From NCBI RefSeq assembly GCF_001667265.1, contig NZ_LZHW01000103.1, forward strand, positions 1 through 64,000: 64,000 nt of DNA, written 5' to 3'. Positions 34,935-43,291 of the stretch are shown here, in pieces. Origin of the DNA: Mycobacterium sp. ACS4331. GTDB taxonomy: Bacteria > Actinomycetota > Actinomycetes > Mycobacteriales > Mycobacteriaceae. The position numbers and the translations under genes are program-made. The notes below the pieces were generated by a model. The model had not been told where the DNA came from and did not search any database. It saw only the letters and a program-made list of their open reading frames with translations. The stretch's first letter is position 1. Each line of letters opens with the position of its first letter.

Positions 34935-37247
34935 ATGACAACAGTCAACGACCGCCCGGCCGGGCAGCTCACCGAGCAGGAACAGCAGTGGGTGGACCGG
35001 TTCATGGACGAGACCACGCTGTTCCTGGGACCCGATCCAGAGATCATGCGCAGCCACCAGATTTCGGAACGCTCGCCGCACGAAGACGCGGCGATCGCCG
35101 TCGGGGTGGACCGGCTTCAGGTCGAACGCATCCGCAAGCGCATCGCCGGGGCGCTCGACGAGGGCTATGAGATGTGCGAGGCCCAGGGCGCCGCACCCGG
35201 GGCGAAGTGGGGCGACCTCACCACCGCCATCTACACCGCCGCCGGCGATGTCTCCTACCTGTCCTGCCATGGTGTCATCGCGTTCAGCGCGATCCTGCAC
35301 CATCCGATCAGGTACATCATGAAGTACTGGAAGGACGAGCCGACCGTCGGCGTGCACGCCGGGGACGGATTCATCCACAACGACGCCCGCTACGGCAACG
35401 TGCACAACACCGACCAGTCGATGATCATGCCGATCATCCGCAACGACGAGATCATCGCGTGGGTGGCCGCCACCATCCACGAGGGTGAGAACGGTGCCTG
35501 TGAGCCCGGTGGCATGCCCTCGGGATCGGAGACCGCCTTCGACGACGGGCTGCGGATGAGTCCGTTCAAGATCGTCGAACGCGGCGAACTGCGTCGTGAC
35601 CTGCTGACCTTCCTGCAGCACTCGGTGCGCGATCCGAAGCTGCAGCTCGCCGATCTGAAGGTCAAGATCACCGCGGTCCGCAAGATCATGGAGCGCATCG
35701 ACAAGGTCATCGATGAAGTCGGGATCGACACGTTCGTGGCCGCACTGCGAACCACCGTGGAGGACGTCGATGCCGAGGTCCGCCGCCGGATCAGTGAATT
35801 GCCGGACGGCACCTATCGTTTCGACCAGTTCATGGACAGCACTCTCAAAGAGAACATCCTGATCAAGTTCGCCTGCAAGATCACCGTCAAGGGCGACACG
35901 ATGACCGTCGACCTGCGCGGGACCGGACCGGAGATCCTCAACCGAGCCATCAACTCGCCTCTGTGCAGCGTGAAATCGATGATGATGCAGGCGATCCTGG
36001 CCTTCTGGTGGCCCGATCTGCCGCGCTGCACCGCGGCGATGAGCTGTATCGAGATCATCTCCGACGAGGGCACCTGGGCCGACGCCTCCTACGATGCGCC
36101 CATGGGGCAGTCGCTTCAGGCCTCCTTCCGCGGATTCTCGTGCATGCAGGCGCTCTACAGCCGGATGTCGTTCTCCACTCCGAACAAGTACAGCAATGTG
36201 GTGGCCAACTGGTTCAACCAGATCAACACCTTCCTGTGGGGTGGAGTCACCCAGCACGGCGACATGGTCGGCAACCTGTGTGCAGACCTGAACGGAATGC
36301 CCGGTGGCGCAAAACCGTTCCGCGACGGCGAGGACGCCATCTCACCGTTGTTCTGCGCCATGGCCGATACCGCCGAGCAGGAGGTGATGGAGGAGGAAGT
36401 TCCGTTCATGCAGCTCGTGGCCAAGCGGCTGGTCCGTGACAACATGGGCTTCGGGAAGTTCACCGGCGGAATGGGTTACGAGATGATCGTGGCCGCGGAG
36501 GGCACACCGCAATGGGGCTTCATGACCGTGACCTCGGGTGCGAAGTTCTCATCGATCTATGGCATGTACGGCGGATACGGATGTGGCACGTACCCCCTCG
36601 CGATGGTCAAGGGAACCAACGTCTACGAGCACTTCCGGAACGACAACAAGAAGTTCGACCTGTCGATCGAAAAGGTCATGAACGAGCGCCCGTTCCCGGA
36701 CGGCCGCTACTCCACCTCGCACATGGGCCTGCAGTTCGATCTCGCCAAGGACGGCGAGCTCTACATGATCAGCCAGGGCGCCGGCGGCGGATACGGAGAC
36801 CCGCTGGAGCGCGATCCGGAATCGGTGGTGCGTGACGCCGAACTCGGCCGGATCAGCCAACGGGTCGCCGAGGACATCTTCGCGGTGCGATACGACCCCG
36901 CCACGTTCCGCCTCGACAACGAGGCGACCGCGGCGGCCCGCACCGCGGCCCGCGCCGACCGCCTGCAACGGGGCAAGCCCTTCGCCGAGTTCTGCGAACA
37001 GTTCGTCACTCCCGAACCGCCGAAGGACCTCCCCTACTACGGGTCATGGGGCACCTGGACGCCCGAACAACGGGATATCACCGCGACCGTGTACACGATC
37101 GACGGCCCCGAACGCGTATGTGCGCCCTTGGAGGAGCTTCCGATCGTCATGGTCCCGGACCGCCGCGAGGTCAAGATCGGCAAGCTCGAGGCCCGCATCG
37201 CCGAGCTCGAGGCCAAGTACGGCGAGAAGGTCACCCGGCTCACCTGA
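34935..37247 (+). CDS. Ketone carboxylase HyuB-like large subunit
   Basis: A 770-aa hydantoinase-B-like subunit, the length of acetone carboxylase AcxB (about 776). Family features are GDVSYLSCHGVIAF, HAGDGFIHNDARYGNVHNTDQSM (rich in metal-type Asp, His and Asn), the DLRGTGPEILNRAINSP block (the 'D-f-x-G-T' motif) and the late SQGAGGGYGDPLERDPESV, the end motif of HyuB proteins. In acetone carboxylase this subunit holds the metal-centred site where the ketone enol is carboxylated. A strong hairpin follows its stop codon and separates it from the fifth gene. Confidence 0.94.
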   Translation: MTTVNDRPAGQLTEQEQQWVDRFMDETTLFLGPDPEIMRSHQISERSPHEDAAIAVGVDRLQVERIRKRIAGALDEGYEMCEAQGAAPGAKWGDLTTAIYTAAGDVSYLSCHGVIAFSAILHHPIRYIMKYWKDEPTVGVHAGDGFIHNDARYGNVHNTDQSMIMPIIRNDEIIAWVAATIHEGENGACEPGGMPSGSETAFDDGLRMSPFKIVERGELRRDLLTFLQHSVRDPKLQLADLKVKITAVRKIMERIDKVIDEVGIDTFVAALRTTVEDVDAEVRRRISELPDGTYRFDQFMDSTLKENILIKFACKITVKGDTMTVDLRGTGPEILNRAINSPLCSVKSMMMQAILAFWWPDLPRCTAAMSCIEIISDEGTWADASYDAPMGQSLQASFRGFSCMQALYSRMSFSTPNKYSNVVANWFNQINTFLWGGVTQHGDMVGNLCADLNGMPGGAKPFRDGEDAISPLFCAMADTAEQEVMEEEVPFMQLVAKRLVRDNMGFGKFTGGMGYEMIVAAEGTPQWGFMTVTSGAKFSSIYGMYGGYGCGTYPLAMVKGTNVYEHFRNDNKKFDLSIEKVMNERPFPDGRYSTSHMGLQFDLAKDGELYMISQGAGGGYGDPLERDPESVVRDAELGRISQRVAEDIFAVRYDPATFRLDNEATAAARTAARADRLQRGKPFAEFCEQFVTPEPPKDLPYYGSWGTWTPEQRDITATVYTIDGPERVCAPLEELPIVMVPDRREVKIGKLEARIAELEAKYGEKVTRLT

Positions 37248-37251
37248 AATC

Positions 37252-37286
37252 GGTGGCGGCCCCGGTCGTCCCCCGGGGCCGCCACC
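37252..37286 (+). terminator. Strong intercistronic hairpin between the fourth and fifth carboxylase genes
   Basis: A perfect 14-bp GC-rich inverted repeat (arms 37252-37265 and 37273-37286, loop TCGTCCC) begins 5 nt after the HyuB-like stop and ends 22 nt before the next ATG. No T run follows. It could be a partial terminator or an mRNA-stability element that lowers expression of the fifth gene. Confidence 0.7.
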
Positions 37287-37308
37287 ACCCCTCTCGAAAG
37301 GCACATCC

Positions 37309-38100
37309 ATGAGCGCGACAACTCCGACACCGGCCGGCCCCAGCGGACGCAACAGCGTGCTGCTGATCGACGACGCCGCATACTCCACCTCGGTGATCCG
37401 TCAGGGTGCGCCCATTCCCTGGACCGACACCACACTCACGGCGGGACACTTCGGCCAGGTGACGGCACTGCTGAATCCCGATGCGCTGTGGATCGACATC
37501 GACAGAGTGCTGACCGCCCATACCGATTCACGCCCTGATCTGGTCGCGGCGATGGGTGCCAGGACCCGCATCGGCTATCCACTGCGCACCCTGCTGACCG
37601 ATGCCGCTGTGCTCGATTCTGCGCGTGAGGTGTTGGCAACCGCCGCGACCACCACCCGACGCCAACTTCTCCTGCACCTGCCTTCGCCCGCCCGCTGGCT
37701 CGCCGGCGCGCACGCGATCGCCGGAAACCCGCTCGACGAGATAGACCCCGACCGCGCCGACAACGCCTCGATGTATGTCGCCGAATGGCTCGGCCAGCTG
37801 GGATCGCTGCCCGTGTCGCTGGTGCTGCTCGACAGCAGAGGCTCCACGCTGAAGGAGTCGCTGACCGATTACACGGCGGTGACCAATGTGACGGCGCATT
37901 TCGGCTGGCCGACCGCGATGTGGGGTGACAGTGAGATCAGCAGTGCCCCTGGCGATCCCATCATCGGACTGATCGAAAGCGCGTTCTGGACCGACCACGA
38001 TGCTGCGACGCCCATTCCCGGGACCGACATGCTGGTCACATCGATCCCGGCCACCGCATCCCCGGAACGCGTCTTGGAGCAACTGGCCAGACTCCGCTGA
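37309..38100 (+). CDS. Fifth gene of the carboxylase operon, unknown function
   Basis: A 263-aa soluble protein that I cannot assign to a family. No signal peptide, membrane helix or nucleotide motif is visible. It has a Leu/Ala-rich helical composition and ends with TSIPATASPERVLEQLARLR. Position and size (about 28 kDa) recall the fifth subunit, ApcE (about 30 kDa), of acetophenone carboxylase, which is made with the four-subunit core. That match is by gene order only. The ATG follows GAAAGG and lies just after a strong hairpin. It is convergent with the IclR gene. Confidence 0.75.
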   Translation: MSATTPTPAGPSGRNSVLLIDDAAYSTSVIRQGAPIPWTDTTLTAGHFGQVTALLNPDALWIDIDRVLTAHTDSRPDLVAAMGARTRIGYPLRTLLTDAAVLDSAREVLATAATTTRRQLLLHLPSPARWLAGAHAIAGNPLDEIDPDRADNASMYVAEWLGQLGSLPVSLVLLDSRGSTLKESLTDYTAVTNVTAHFGWPTAMWGDSEISSAPGDPIIGLIESAFWTDHDAATPIPGTDMLVTSIPATASPERVLEQLARLR

Positions 38101-38135
38101 ACACCAAATTCGAACGATCGAGATCCGAACCACGA

Positions 38136-38906
38136 TCAGTGATGGCGCAGGCGCAACGACAACCGGTGCGCCTGCTCCAACAGCAGCTGCCCCAGGACGG
38201 GCCGCCGGTCGGCACGAAAGCGCGTCTCGACACCCGTCACGCTCAACGCCCACGCCGGTTGACCGTAACGGTCGAAGACCGCGGCACCGATCCCCCAGCT
38301 GCCCTCCACCAACAGCGCCGGGTTGACCGCGTATCCGGTGGATCGGGTCACGGCCATCCTCTCCCGGATCTTCGATTCGGAATGCTCATCCCCCCAACGG
38401 GTTTGCGGCGACTGACGCGCGAAGAACTCGTCGACCTCTCGTTCCGGCAGGTGGCTGAGGATGGCCAGCCCAGCGGATGCGACACCGAGCGGGAACCTCA
38501 CACCGACATGCAGGACGTGCGAGCGCAGCGGGAAACTGCCCTCCTGGGCATAGACGCAGACCGTCTCATCACCGCGGCGTGCCGACAGGAACGCACTTTC
38601 TCCGGACTCCTGGGCCAACGCCGCGACCATGTCGCGGGCCTGGTCGACGATGTCGTACCGGTTGGCCGCCGCGGCGCCGAGCAGGTACAGCTCGGGCCCG
38701 AGAGTCCACCTGCCGGTCTTGCGATCACGATCGACCAGTCCCTGCTCGCTCAGCGCCGTCAACAGGCGATGCGCCGTGGGGCGGGCGAGTCCGACGGCCG
38801 ATGCCAGCTCAGTGGTGGAGGCACCCGTCGGCTCTGCGGCGCTGACCGCCCGCAGGAGCACGCCGGCCCGGGCGATCACTCCGGGCCCGCTCATCGAATC
38901 TGTCAC
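38136..38906 (-). CDS. IclR family transcriptional regulator
   Basis: A 256-aa IclR protein. The winged-helix domain (about 8-75) reads ASTTELASAVGLARPTAHRLLTALSEQGLVDRD. The effector domain has YAQEGSFPLRSHVLHVGVRFPLGVASAGLAIL and the conserved GYAVNPALLVEGSWGIGAAVFD. The gene lies between the carboxylase operon and the divergent CoA-transferase/thiolase operon. Two similar 17-bp palindromes (38921 and 39041) flank the intergenic region, one near its own start and one over the scoA leader. The likely effector is a 3-oxoacid or ketone. Confidence 0.92.
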   Translation of the reverse strand: MTDSMSGPGVIARAGVLLRAVSAAEPTGASTTELASAVGLARPTAHRLLTALSEQGLVDRDRKTGRWTLGPELYLLGAAAANRYDIVDQARDMVAALAQESGESAFLSARRGDETVCVYAQEGSFPLRSHVLHVGVRFPLGVASAGLAILSHLPEREVDEFFARQSPQTRWGDEHSESKIRERMAVTRSTGYAVNPALLVEGSWGIGAAVFDRYGQPAWALSVTGVETRFRADRRPVLGQLLLEQAHRLSLRLRHH

Positions 38907-38920
38907 GCACCGAGCCTAGG

Positions 38921-38937
38921 CGTTCACTGAATGAACG
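38921..38937. promoter_or_regulatory. Putative IclR operator 1
   Basis: CGTTCACTGAATGAACG is an inverted repeat (CGTTCA and TGAACG around CTGAA), 14 bp before the iclR start. It matches the second site at 39041 at 13 of 17 positions. Confidence 0.55.
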
Positions 38938-39040
38938 TCGAGCCCAGAGTTGATCACCATCCGAGCAGATATACCCCACCGGCTCGCCACGACTTCCGCT
39001 ATGAATTCCCGTCATCCACACTTGGCGACGTCAGTTTGAT

Positions 39041-39057
39041 CGTTTGAATAATGAACG
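39041..39057. promoter_or_regulatory. Putative IclR operator 2, over the scoA leader
   Basis: CGTTTGAATAATGAACG shares CGTT and AATGAACG with operator 1, at the same spacing. It ends 14 bp before the chosen scoA start. Binding here would block the sco-thiolase transcript. Confidence 0.5.
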
Positions 39058-39071
39058 AAGGTGATGATCAC

Positions 39072-39836
39072 GTGTCTTCGAAGGTGTACTCCACCCCGGC
39101 GGAGGCCGTCGGCGACATCAGCGACGGCGCCCGCATAGCGGTCGGCGGGTTCGGGCTGTGCGGCATACCGGACGCGCTCATCCGGGCCATCGCCGACAGC
39201 ACGACAACCGATCTGGAGGTGTACTCCAACAACTGTGGTGTCGACGATCACGGCCTCGGTATCCTGTTGGCGCTCGGGCGCATTCGGCGCGTCACCGCGT
39301 CCTATGTCGGCGAGAACAAGGAATTCGCCAGGCAGTACCTGGCCGGTGAGCTCGAAGTGGAACTGACCCCGCAAGGCACCCTGGCCGAACGGCTTCGCGC
39401 CGGAGGGTCGGGAATTCCGGCGTTCTACACCCCGGCGGGTGTGGCAACCCCGGTGTCTGACGGTGGAATTCCGTGGCGGTATGCCCCCGACGGATCGGTG
39501 CTCATCGCCTCGCCGCCGAAGGAGACCAGGGTCTTCGACGGGAAACGCTACGTGCTGGAGGAATCTATTCGCGCCGACTTCGCACTCGTCCACGCCAAGG
39601 TCGGGGACACCGCGGGAAACCTGGTGTTCGACAAGACCGCCATGAACTTCAACCCATTGGCGGCGATGGCCGGCAAGGTGACCATCGCCCAAGTCGAATC
39701 CTTGGTCGAGGCAGGCGACATCGATCCCAACAACGTCCACCTGCCCGGCGTGTTCGTGCAACGGATCGTGCACACCGGCCCCCAGGACAAACGCATCGAA
39801 AAGCGCACTGTGCGCACCGAGGAGGCCCACCGATGA
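39072..39836 (+). CDS. scoA: 3-oxoacid CoA-transferase subunit A
   Basis: A 254-aa class I CoA-transferase alpha subunit. It has the GGFGLCGIPDALI start (the CoA-binding 'G-G-F-x-x-x-G-x-P'), SYVGENKEFARQYLAGELEVELTPQGTLAERLRAGG and the FDGKRYVLE segment, all typical of SCOT A subunits. It moves CoA from succinyl-CoA to acetoacetate or another 3-oxoacid. GTG 39072 is chosen because AAGGTGA lies 7 nt before it. An in-frame ATG at 39051 is the alternative. Its stop overlaps scoB (ATGA). Placed beside a ketone carboxylase, it is the obvious next step. Confidence 0.95.
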   Translation: MSSKVYSTPAEAVGDISDGARIAVGGFGLCGIPDALIRAIADSTTTDLEVYSNNCGVDDHGLGILLALGRIRRVTASYVGENKEFARQYLAGELEVELTPQGTLAERLRAGGSGIPAFYTPAGVATPVSDGGIPWRYAPDGSVLIASPPKETRVFDGKRYVLEESIRADFALVHAKVGDTAGNLVFDKTAMNFNPLAAMAGKVTIAQVESLVEAGDIDPNNVHLPGVFVQRIVHTGPQDKRIEKRTVRTEEAHR

Positions 39837-40483
39837 CCGCCACTCTGGCCGGCTGGTCGCGTGACCAGATGGCAGCTCGCGCAGCCCGCGAGATGATCGA
39901 CGGCCAATACGTCAACCTGGGGATCGGTCTACCCACCCTCATCCCCGACCACCTCGACCCCGGCGTCCACGTCACCCTGCATTCGGAGAACGGGATCCTG
40001 GGCACCGGCCCCTACCCCACCGAGGATGGAGTCGACGCGGACCTGATCAATGCGGGTAAGGAGACCGTCACCGTCACCTCGGGCGCGGCCTTCTTCGATT
40101 CGGCGGCGTCGTTCGGGATGATCCGAGGCGGCCATATCGACACCGCGGTACTGGGTGCCATGCAGGTCTCCAGGTGGGGGGATCTGGCCAACTGGATGAT
40201 TCCCGGCAAGATGGTCAAGGGCATGGGCGGTGCCATGGACCTGGTACACGGTGCCGACCGGGTGATCGTGCTGATGGAGCACACCGACAGATCGGGACAA
40301 CCCAAGATCGTGAACTCGTGCACCCTGCCCCTGACGGGTGCCCGGGTGGTCGACCGCATCATCACCAACCTGGCCGTCCTGGACATCACCACTCATGGCA
40401 CCCTGGCGGTGCGCGAGCTGGCACCCGGGATCGAGTTCGCCGATGTGGTCGCCGCCACCGACGCTCCGCTGGACCTGTCATGA
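39833..40483 (+). CDS. scoB: 3-oxoacid CoA-transferase subunit B
   Basis: A 216-aa class I CoA-transferase beta subunit. The catalytic glutamate is E52 in SENGILG, which forms the glutamyl-CoA thioester. VNLGIGLPTLIPDHL precedes it, and WMIPGKMVKGMGGAMDLV follows, as in SCOT B proteins. Both junctions are 4-nt ATGA overlaps (with scoA and with the thiolase gene), so the three proteins are made together. Confidence 0.96.
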   Translation: MTATLAGWSRDQMAARAAREMIDGQYVNLGIGLPTLIPDHLDPGVHVTLHSENGILGTGPYPTEDGVDADLINAGKETVTVTSGAAFFDSAASFGMIRGGHIDTAVLGAMQVSRWGDLANWMIPGKMVKGMGGAMDLVHGADRVIVLMEHTDRSGQPKIVNSCTLPLTGARVVDRIITNLAVLDITTHGTLAVRELAPGIEFADVVAATDAPLDLS

Positions 40484-41661
40484 CGGACAGCACCTCGGTG
40501 CTCGTCGCAGGAGCCCGCACGCCGATCGGACGATTCATGGGCTCGTTGGCCTCGATGAGCGCAGCCGAGCTGGGCGGAGCAGCCATAGCCGGGGCCCTCG
40601 CGAGGGCCGGAATCACCGGCGCGCAGGTTCAATACGTGATCATGGGACAGGTGCTGACCGCGGGTGCGGGCCAGCTTCCGGCCCGCCAGGCCGCGGCAGC
40701 CGGTGGTATCCCCATGACCGTGCCCGCCCTGACCGTCAACAAAGTCTGCCTCTCCGGAATCGACTCGATCATATTGGCGGATCAGATGATTCGTTCCGGA
40801 AGTGCGGAGGTCGTGGTCGCCGGCGGCCAGGAATCGATGAGTCAGGCACCGCATCTGCTGCCGAATTCCCGTGCCGGCTACAAATACGGTGATGTCGCGG
40901 TCACCGACCATCTCGCCTTCGACGGCCTGCGTGACGTCTTCACCGACGAAGCGATGGGAGCGCTGACCGAGGACGCCAACGATCTCGACCGCGCTGCGCA
41001 GGATGCGTTTGCGGCGCGCTCCCACACCCGTGGTGCACACGCCTGGAGTGCCGGGCTTTTCGCCGACGAGGTGGTGCCGGTGCATGTCCCCCGGGGCCGC
41101 GGTGAACCCGCTGTGTTCACCCACGACGAGAGCATCCGGGCCGACACCACAATCGAGTCGCTGGCTCGCCTACGCCCCGCCTTTCGGCCCGACGGCACCA
41201 TCACGGCCGGCAACGCATCTCCGATCAACGACGGCGCCGCCGCCGTCGTCGTGATGAGCCGCCGCAGGGCCGAGGAACTCGGTGTGGAATGGATCGCCGA
41301 GATCGGTGCCCACGGCATGGTCGCCGGACCCGATTCCACTCTGCAGTTGCAGCCCGCCAATGCCATCGCCGCGGCGTGCGCCCTCAGCGGGCTCGAGCCC
41401 GCGGCACTGGATCTGGTCGAGATCAATGAGGCCTTCGCTGCGGTCGGCATCGCGTCCGCCGCAGCTCTCAAGCTCGACGAGGACCGGGTCAACGTCAACG
41501 GCGGTGCGATCGCGCTCGGGCACCCGCTGGGGATGTCTGGGACACGCATAGCCCTGCATCTGGCGCTCGAACTGCGCCGCCGCGGCGGTGGCATCGGTGC
41601 CGCCGCATTGTGCGGTGGAGGTGGTCAAGGTACCGCGCTGGTGCTGCACTGCCGCGCGTGA
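40480..41661 (+). CDS. Acetyl-CoA C-acyltransferase (thiolase)
   Basis: A 393-aa thiolase. The nucleophile is C90 in NKVCLSG. NEAFAAV supplies the Asn-Glu pair, GHPLGMSG the catalytic histidine and CGGGGQG the second catalytic cysteine near the end. The length is that of degradative acetoacetyl-CoA thiolases. It overlaps scoB by 4 nt. In this operon it would cleave the 3-oxoacyl-CoA made by the CoA-transferase, giving two acetyl-CoA if the substrate is acetoacetyl-CoA. Confidence 0.96.
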   Translation: MTDSTSVLVAGARTPIGRFMGSLASMSAAELGGAAIAGALARAGITGAQVQYVIMGQVLTAGAGQLPARQAAAAGGIPMTVPALTVNKVCLSGIDSIILADQMIRSGSAEVVVAGGQESMSQAPHLLPNSRAGYKYGDVAVTDHLAFDGLRDVFTDEAMGALTEDANDLDRAAQDAFAARSHTRGAHAWSAGLFADEVVPVHVPRGRGEPAVFTHDESIRADTTIESLARLRPAFRPDGTITAGNASPINDGAAAVVVMSRRRAEELGVEWIAEIGAHGMVAGPDSTLQLQPANAIAAACALSGLEPAALDLVEINEAFAAVGIASAAALKLDEDRVNVNGGAIALGHPLGMSGTRIALHLALELRRRGGGIGAAALCGGGGQGTALVLHCRA

Positions 41662-41707
41662 TCGCCGGCCCACTCGATGATCTGGCGGGCGATGGTGGCG
41701 TGCTGGC

Positions 41708-42295
41708 CTAATCGTGGCCTCGGCGGGCGGCGTCATCGATGAGGGCGAGCAGGCTCTCGGTGAGTTCCTCGGCCGTGGTCTGCCACTTGTCGGTGTGCAG
41801 AAGTCCACTCATTTCCAGGCCCACGGCACCATGTACACCAGTCAGGAGCATGGCGGCGTAGCGCTCAGCGTCCTCATGGTCGGCAATGCCGACGACGATG
41901 CCGCGGAACTCATCACACATGCGTTGCGCGGCCAGAGGCACTGTGGACGGATCCCCCTCGGGCGGCCGGAACATCAGGCGGTACAGGTGAGGCTGTTGTC
42001 GACCGACGGTGACGACCGCAGTCAGCGCCTTGCGCACCTTCTCGAGGGGCGAAAGCCCGGGATCGGCGTTCAACTCACGCATCTCATCTTCGAGACGGCA
42101 CCAGCCGTCGGCGGCCACCGCGGTGAGCAGACCTTCCTTGTCGGCGAAGTGCCGATACGGGGCGCCCCGACTCACCCCCGCGCGGGCACCGACCTCGCGC
42201 AACGTAACGGCATCGAGGCCCCCGCTGTCCAGCAGCTGAGCGGCCTGGTCGATCAGGGCGCGGCGAGTGGCGGCAGCCGATTCCTTGCGGTTCAT
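41708..42295 (-). CDS. TetR family regulator divergent from an SDR
   Basis: A 195-aa TetR protein. The HTH is at about residues 30-52 (AVTLREVGARAGVSRGAPYRHFADKEGL), and the C-terminal part (MFRPPEGDPS, ERYAAMLLTGVHGAVGLEMSG) is the WHG/TetR_C_33-like ligand domain. It is convergent with the thiolase gene. The 50 bp to the divergent SDR start contain two related palindromes, a clear sign of autoregulation and control of that SDR. Confidence 0.9.
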   Translation of the reverse strand: MNRKESAAATRRALIDQAAQLLDSGGLDAVTLREVGARAGVSRGAPYRHFADKEGLLTAVAADGWCRLEDEMRELNADPGLSPLEKVRKALTAVVTVGRQQPHLYRLMFRPPEGDPSTVPLAAQRMCDEFRGIVVGIADHEDAERYAAMLLTGVHGAVGLEMSGLLHTDKWQTTAEELTESLLALIDDAARRGHD

Positions 42296-42309
42296 AGCCC
42301 GGCCAGTTT

Positions 42310-42326
42310 AGTTGACAACGTCAACT
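42310..42326. promoter_or_regulatory. TetR operator 1 (perfect palindrome)
   Basis: AGTTGACAACGTCAACT is a perfect 7-3-7 inverted repeat, 14 bp before the TetR start codon and 20 bp before the SDR start. Confidence 0.7.
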
Positions 42327-42343
42327 GATGCCGTAAGGTCGAA

Positions 42344-42360
42344 AGATGACATCGTCAACT
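42344..42360. promoter_or_regulatory. TetR operator 2, covering the SDR start codon
   Basis: AGATGACATCGTCAACT matches operator 1 with one mismatch in the arms and spans the ATG at 42346. The SDR promoter (TAAGGT, 6 nt before ATG) makes the mRNA probably leaderless, so this site covers the transcription start. Confidence 0.6.
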
Positions 42361-43245
42361 GAAAATGAGTTGGTCGTGATCACCGGCGCCTCAACCGGCA
42401 TCGGCGCCGCCACTGCGCGAGAGATGGCCGAGCGAGGGTTTCATGTGCTCGCCGGGGTCCGGCGGGAACGCGACGCCGACGTCATCCGAAGGACGAATGT
42501 CGAACCTCTGATTCTCGACATCACCCACCCTGAGCACATTCGCGCGCTCGCCGAGAGGGTGCGCGATGACCCGCGGGGTCGGTCCCTTCGGGCGGTGGTG
42601 AACAACGCCGCCGTCCAGGCCAACGTTCCGGTCGAAGCCTTCGCTGTCGACCAGTGGCGAGACATGTTCGACGTCAACCTCTTCGGCCACGTCGCGATGA
42701 TCCAAGCCCTGCTGCCGTCGCTGATCGACAGCGGTGGGCGCGTGGTCAACATCAGCTCGGTGGGAGGAAGGATCGCGATGGCCGCCTACGGTCCGTACGC
42801 CGCCACAAAGTTCGCGCTGGAAGCCGTGAGCGATGCTCTGCGCCGCGAGGTCGCCCCCCATGGGGTCCAGGTGGTCGTGATCGAACCTGGCGCCGTGCGC
42901 ACCGAGATGCTCGGCAGAGCCATCGCCAGCGCCCACGATCCGCTCGCGGCAATGACGTCCGAGCAGCGTCGCCGATACGGCGCGCTGGTTCAGGCGGTGA
43001 ATGCTCAAGCCGAAGCGTCAACCAAGTCTGGCCTACCCGCCGAGGCCGCGGCGGCGGTGATCGCCAAAGCGATCACCGCCCGTAAGCCACGCACGCGGTA
43101 CACCGTCGGCCGCGAAGCCGCGCTGCTCTCGGCGACACGACTGCTGCCCGACCGACTCCTCGACCGCATCTTCGCTGCCGCTCTGCGACCGCATCTACCG
43201 AAAGACGGACACAAGCGGCCCGACTCCGCGAATGCCCACCGCTGA
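42346..43245 (+). CDS. Short-chain dehydrogenase/reductase
   Basis: A 299-aa classical SDR. The cofactor motif ITGASTGIGAA is at about 12-22, NNAA in the middle, a serine in INISSVGG, and the catalytic YAATK (about 149-153). The C-terminal 90 residues, with PKTRY-like KPRTRYTVGREA, resemble the 17-beta-HSD/YDL-type SDRs that act on retinol, steroid or long-chain substrates. It is regulated by the divergent TetR (see the two operators). ATG 42346 is probably also the transcription start. Confidence 0.9.
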   Translation: MTSSTENELVVITGASTGIGAATAREMAERGFHVLAGVRRERDADVIRRTNVEPLILDITHPEHIRALAERVRDDPRGRSLRAVVNNAAVQANVPVEAFAVDQWRDMFDVNLFGHVAMIQALLPSLIDSGGRVVNISSVGGRIAMAAYGPYAATKFALEAVSDALRREVAPHGVQVVVIEPGAVRTEMLGRAIASAHDPLAAMTSEQRRRYGALVQAVNAQAEASTKSGLPAEAAAAVIAKAITARKPRTRYTVGREAALLSATRLLPDRLLDRIFAAALRPHLPKDGHKRPDSANAHR

Positions 43246-43291
43246 GAAGACTGCACCATCGCGTCCGCTCCCCTGTCGAACCGTTCAGCCG

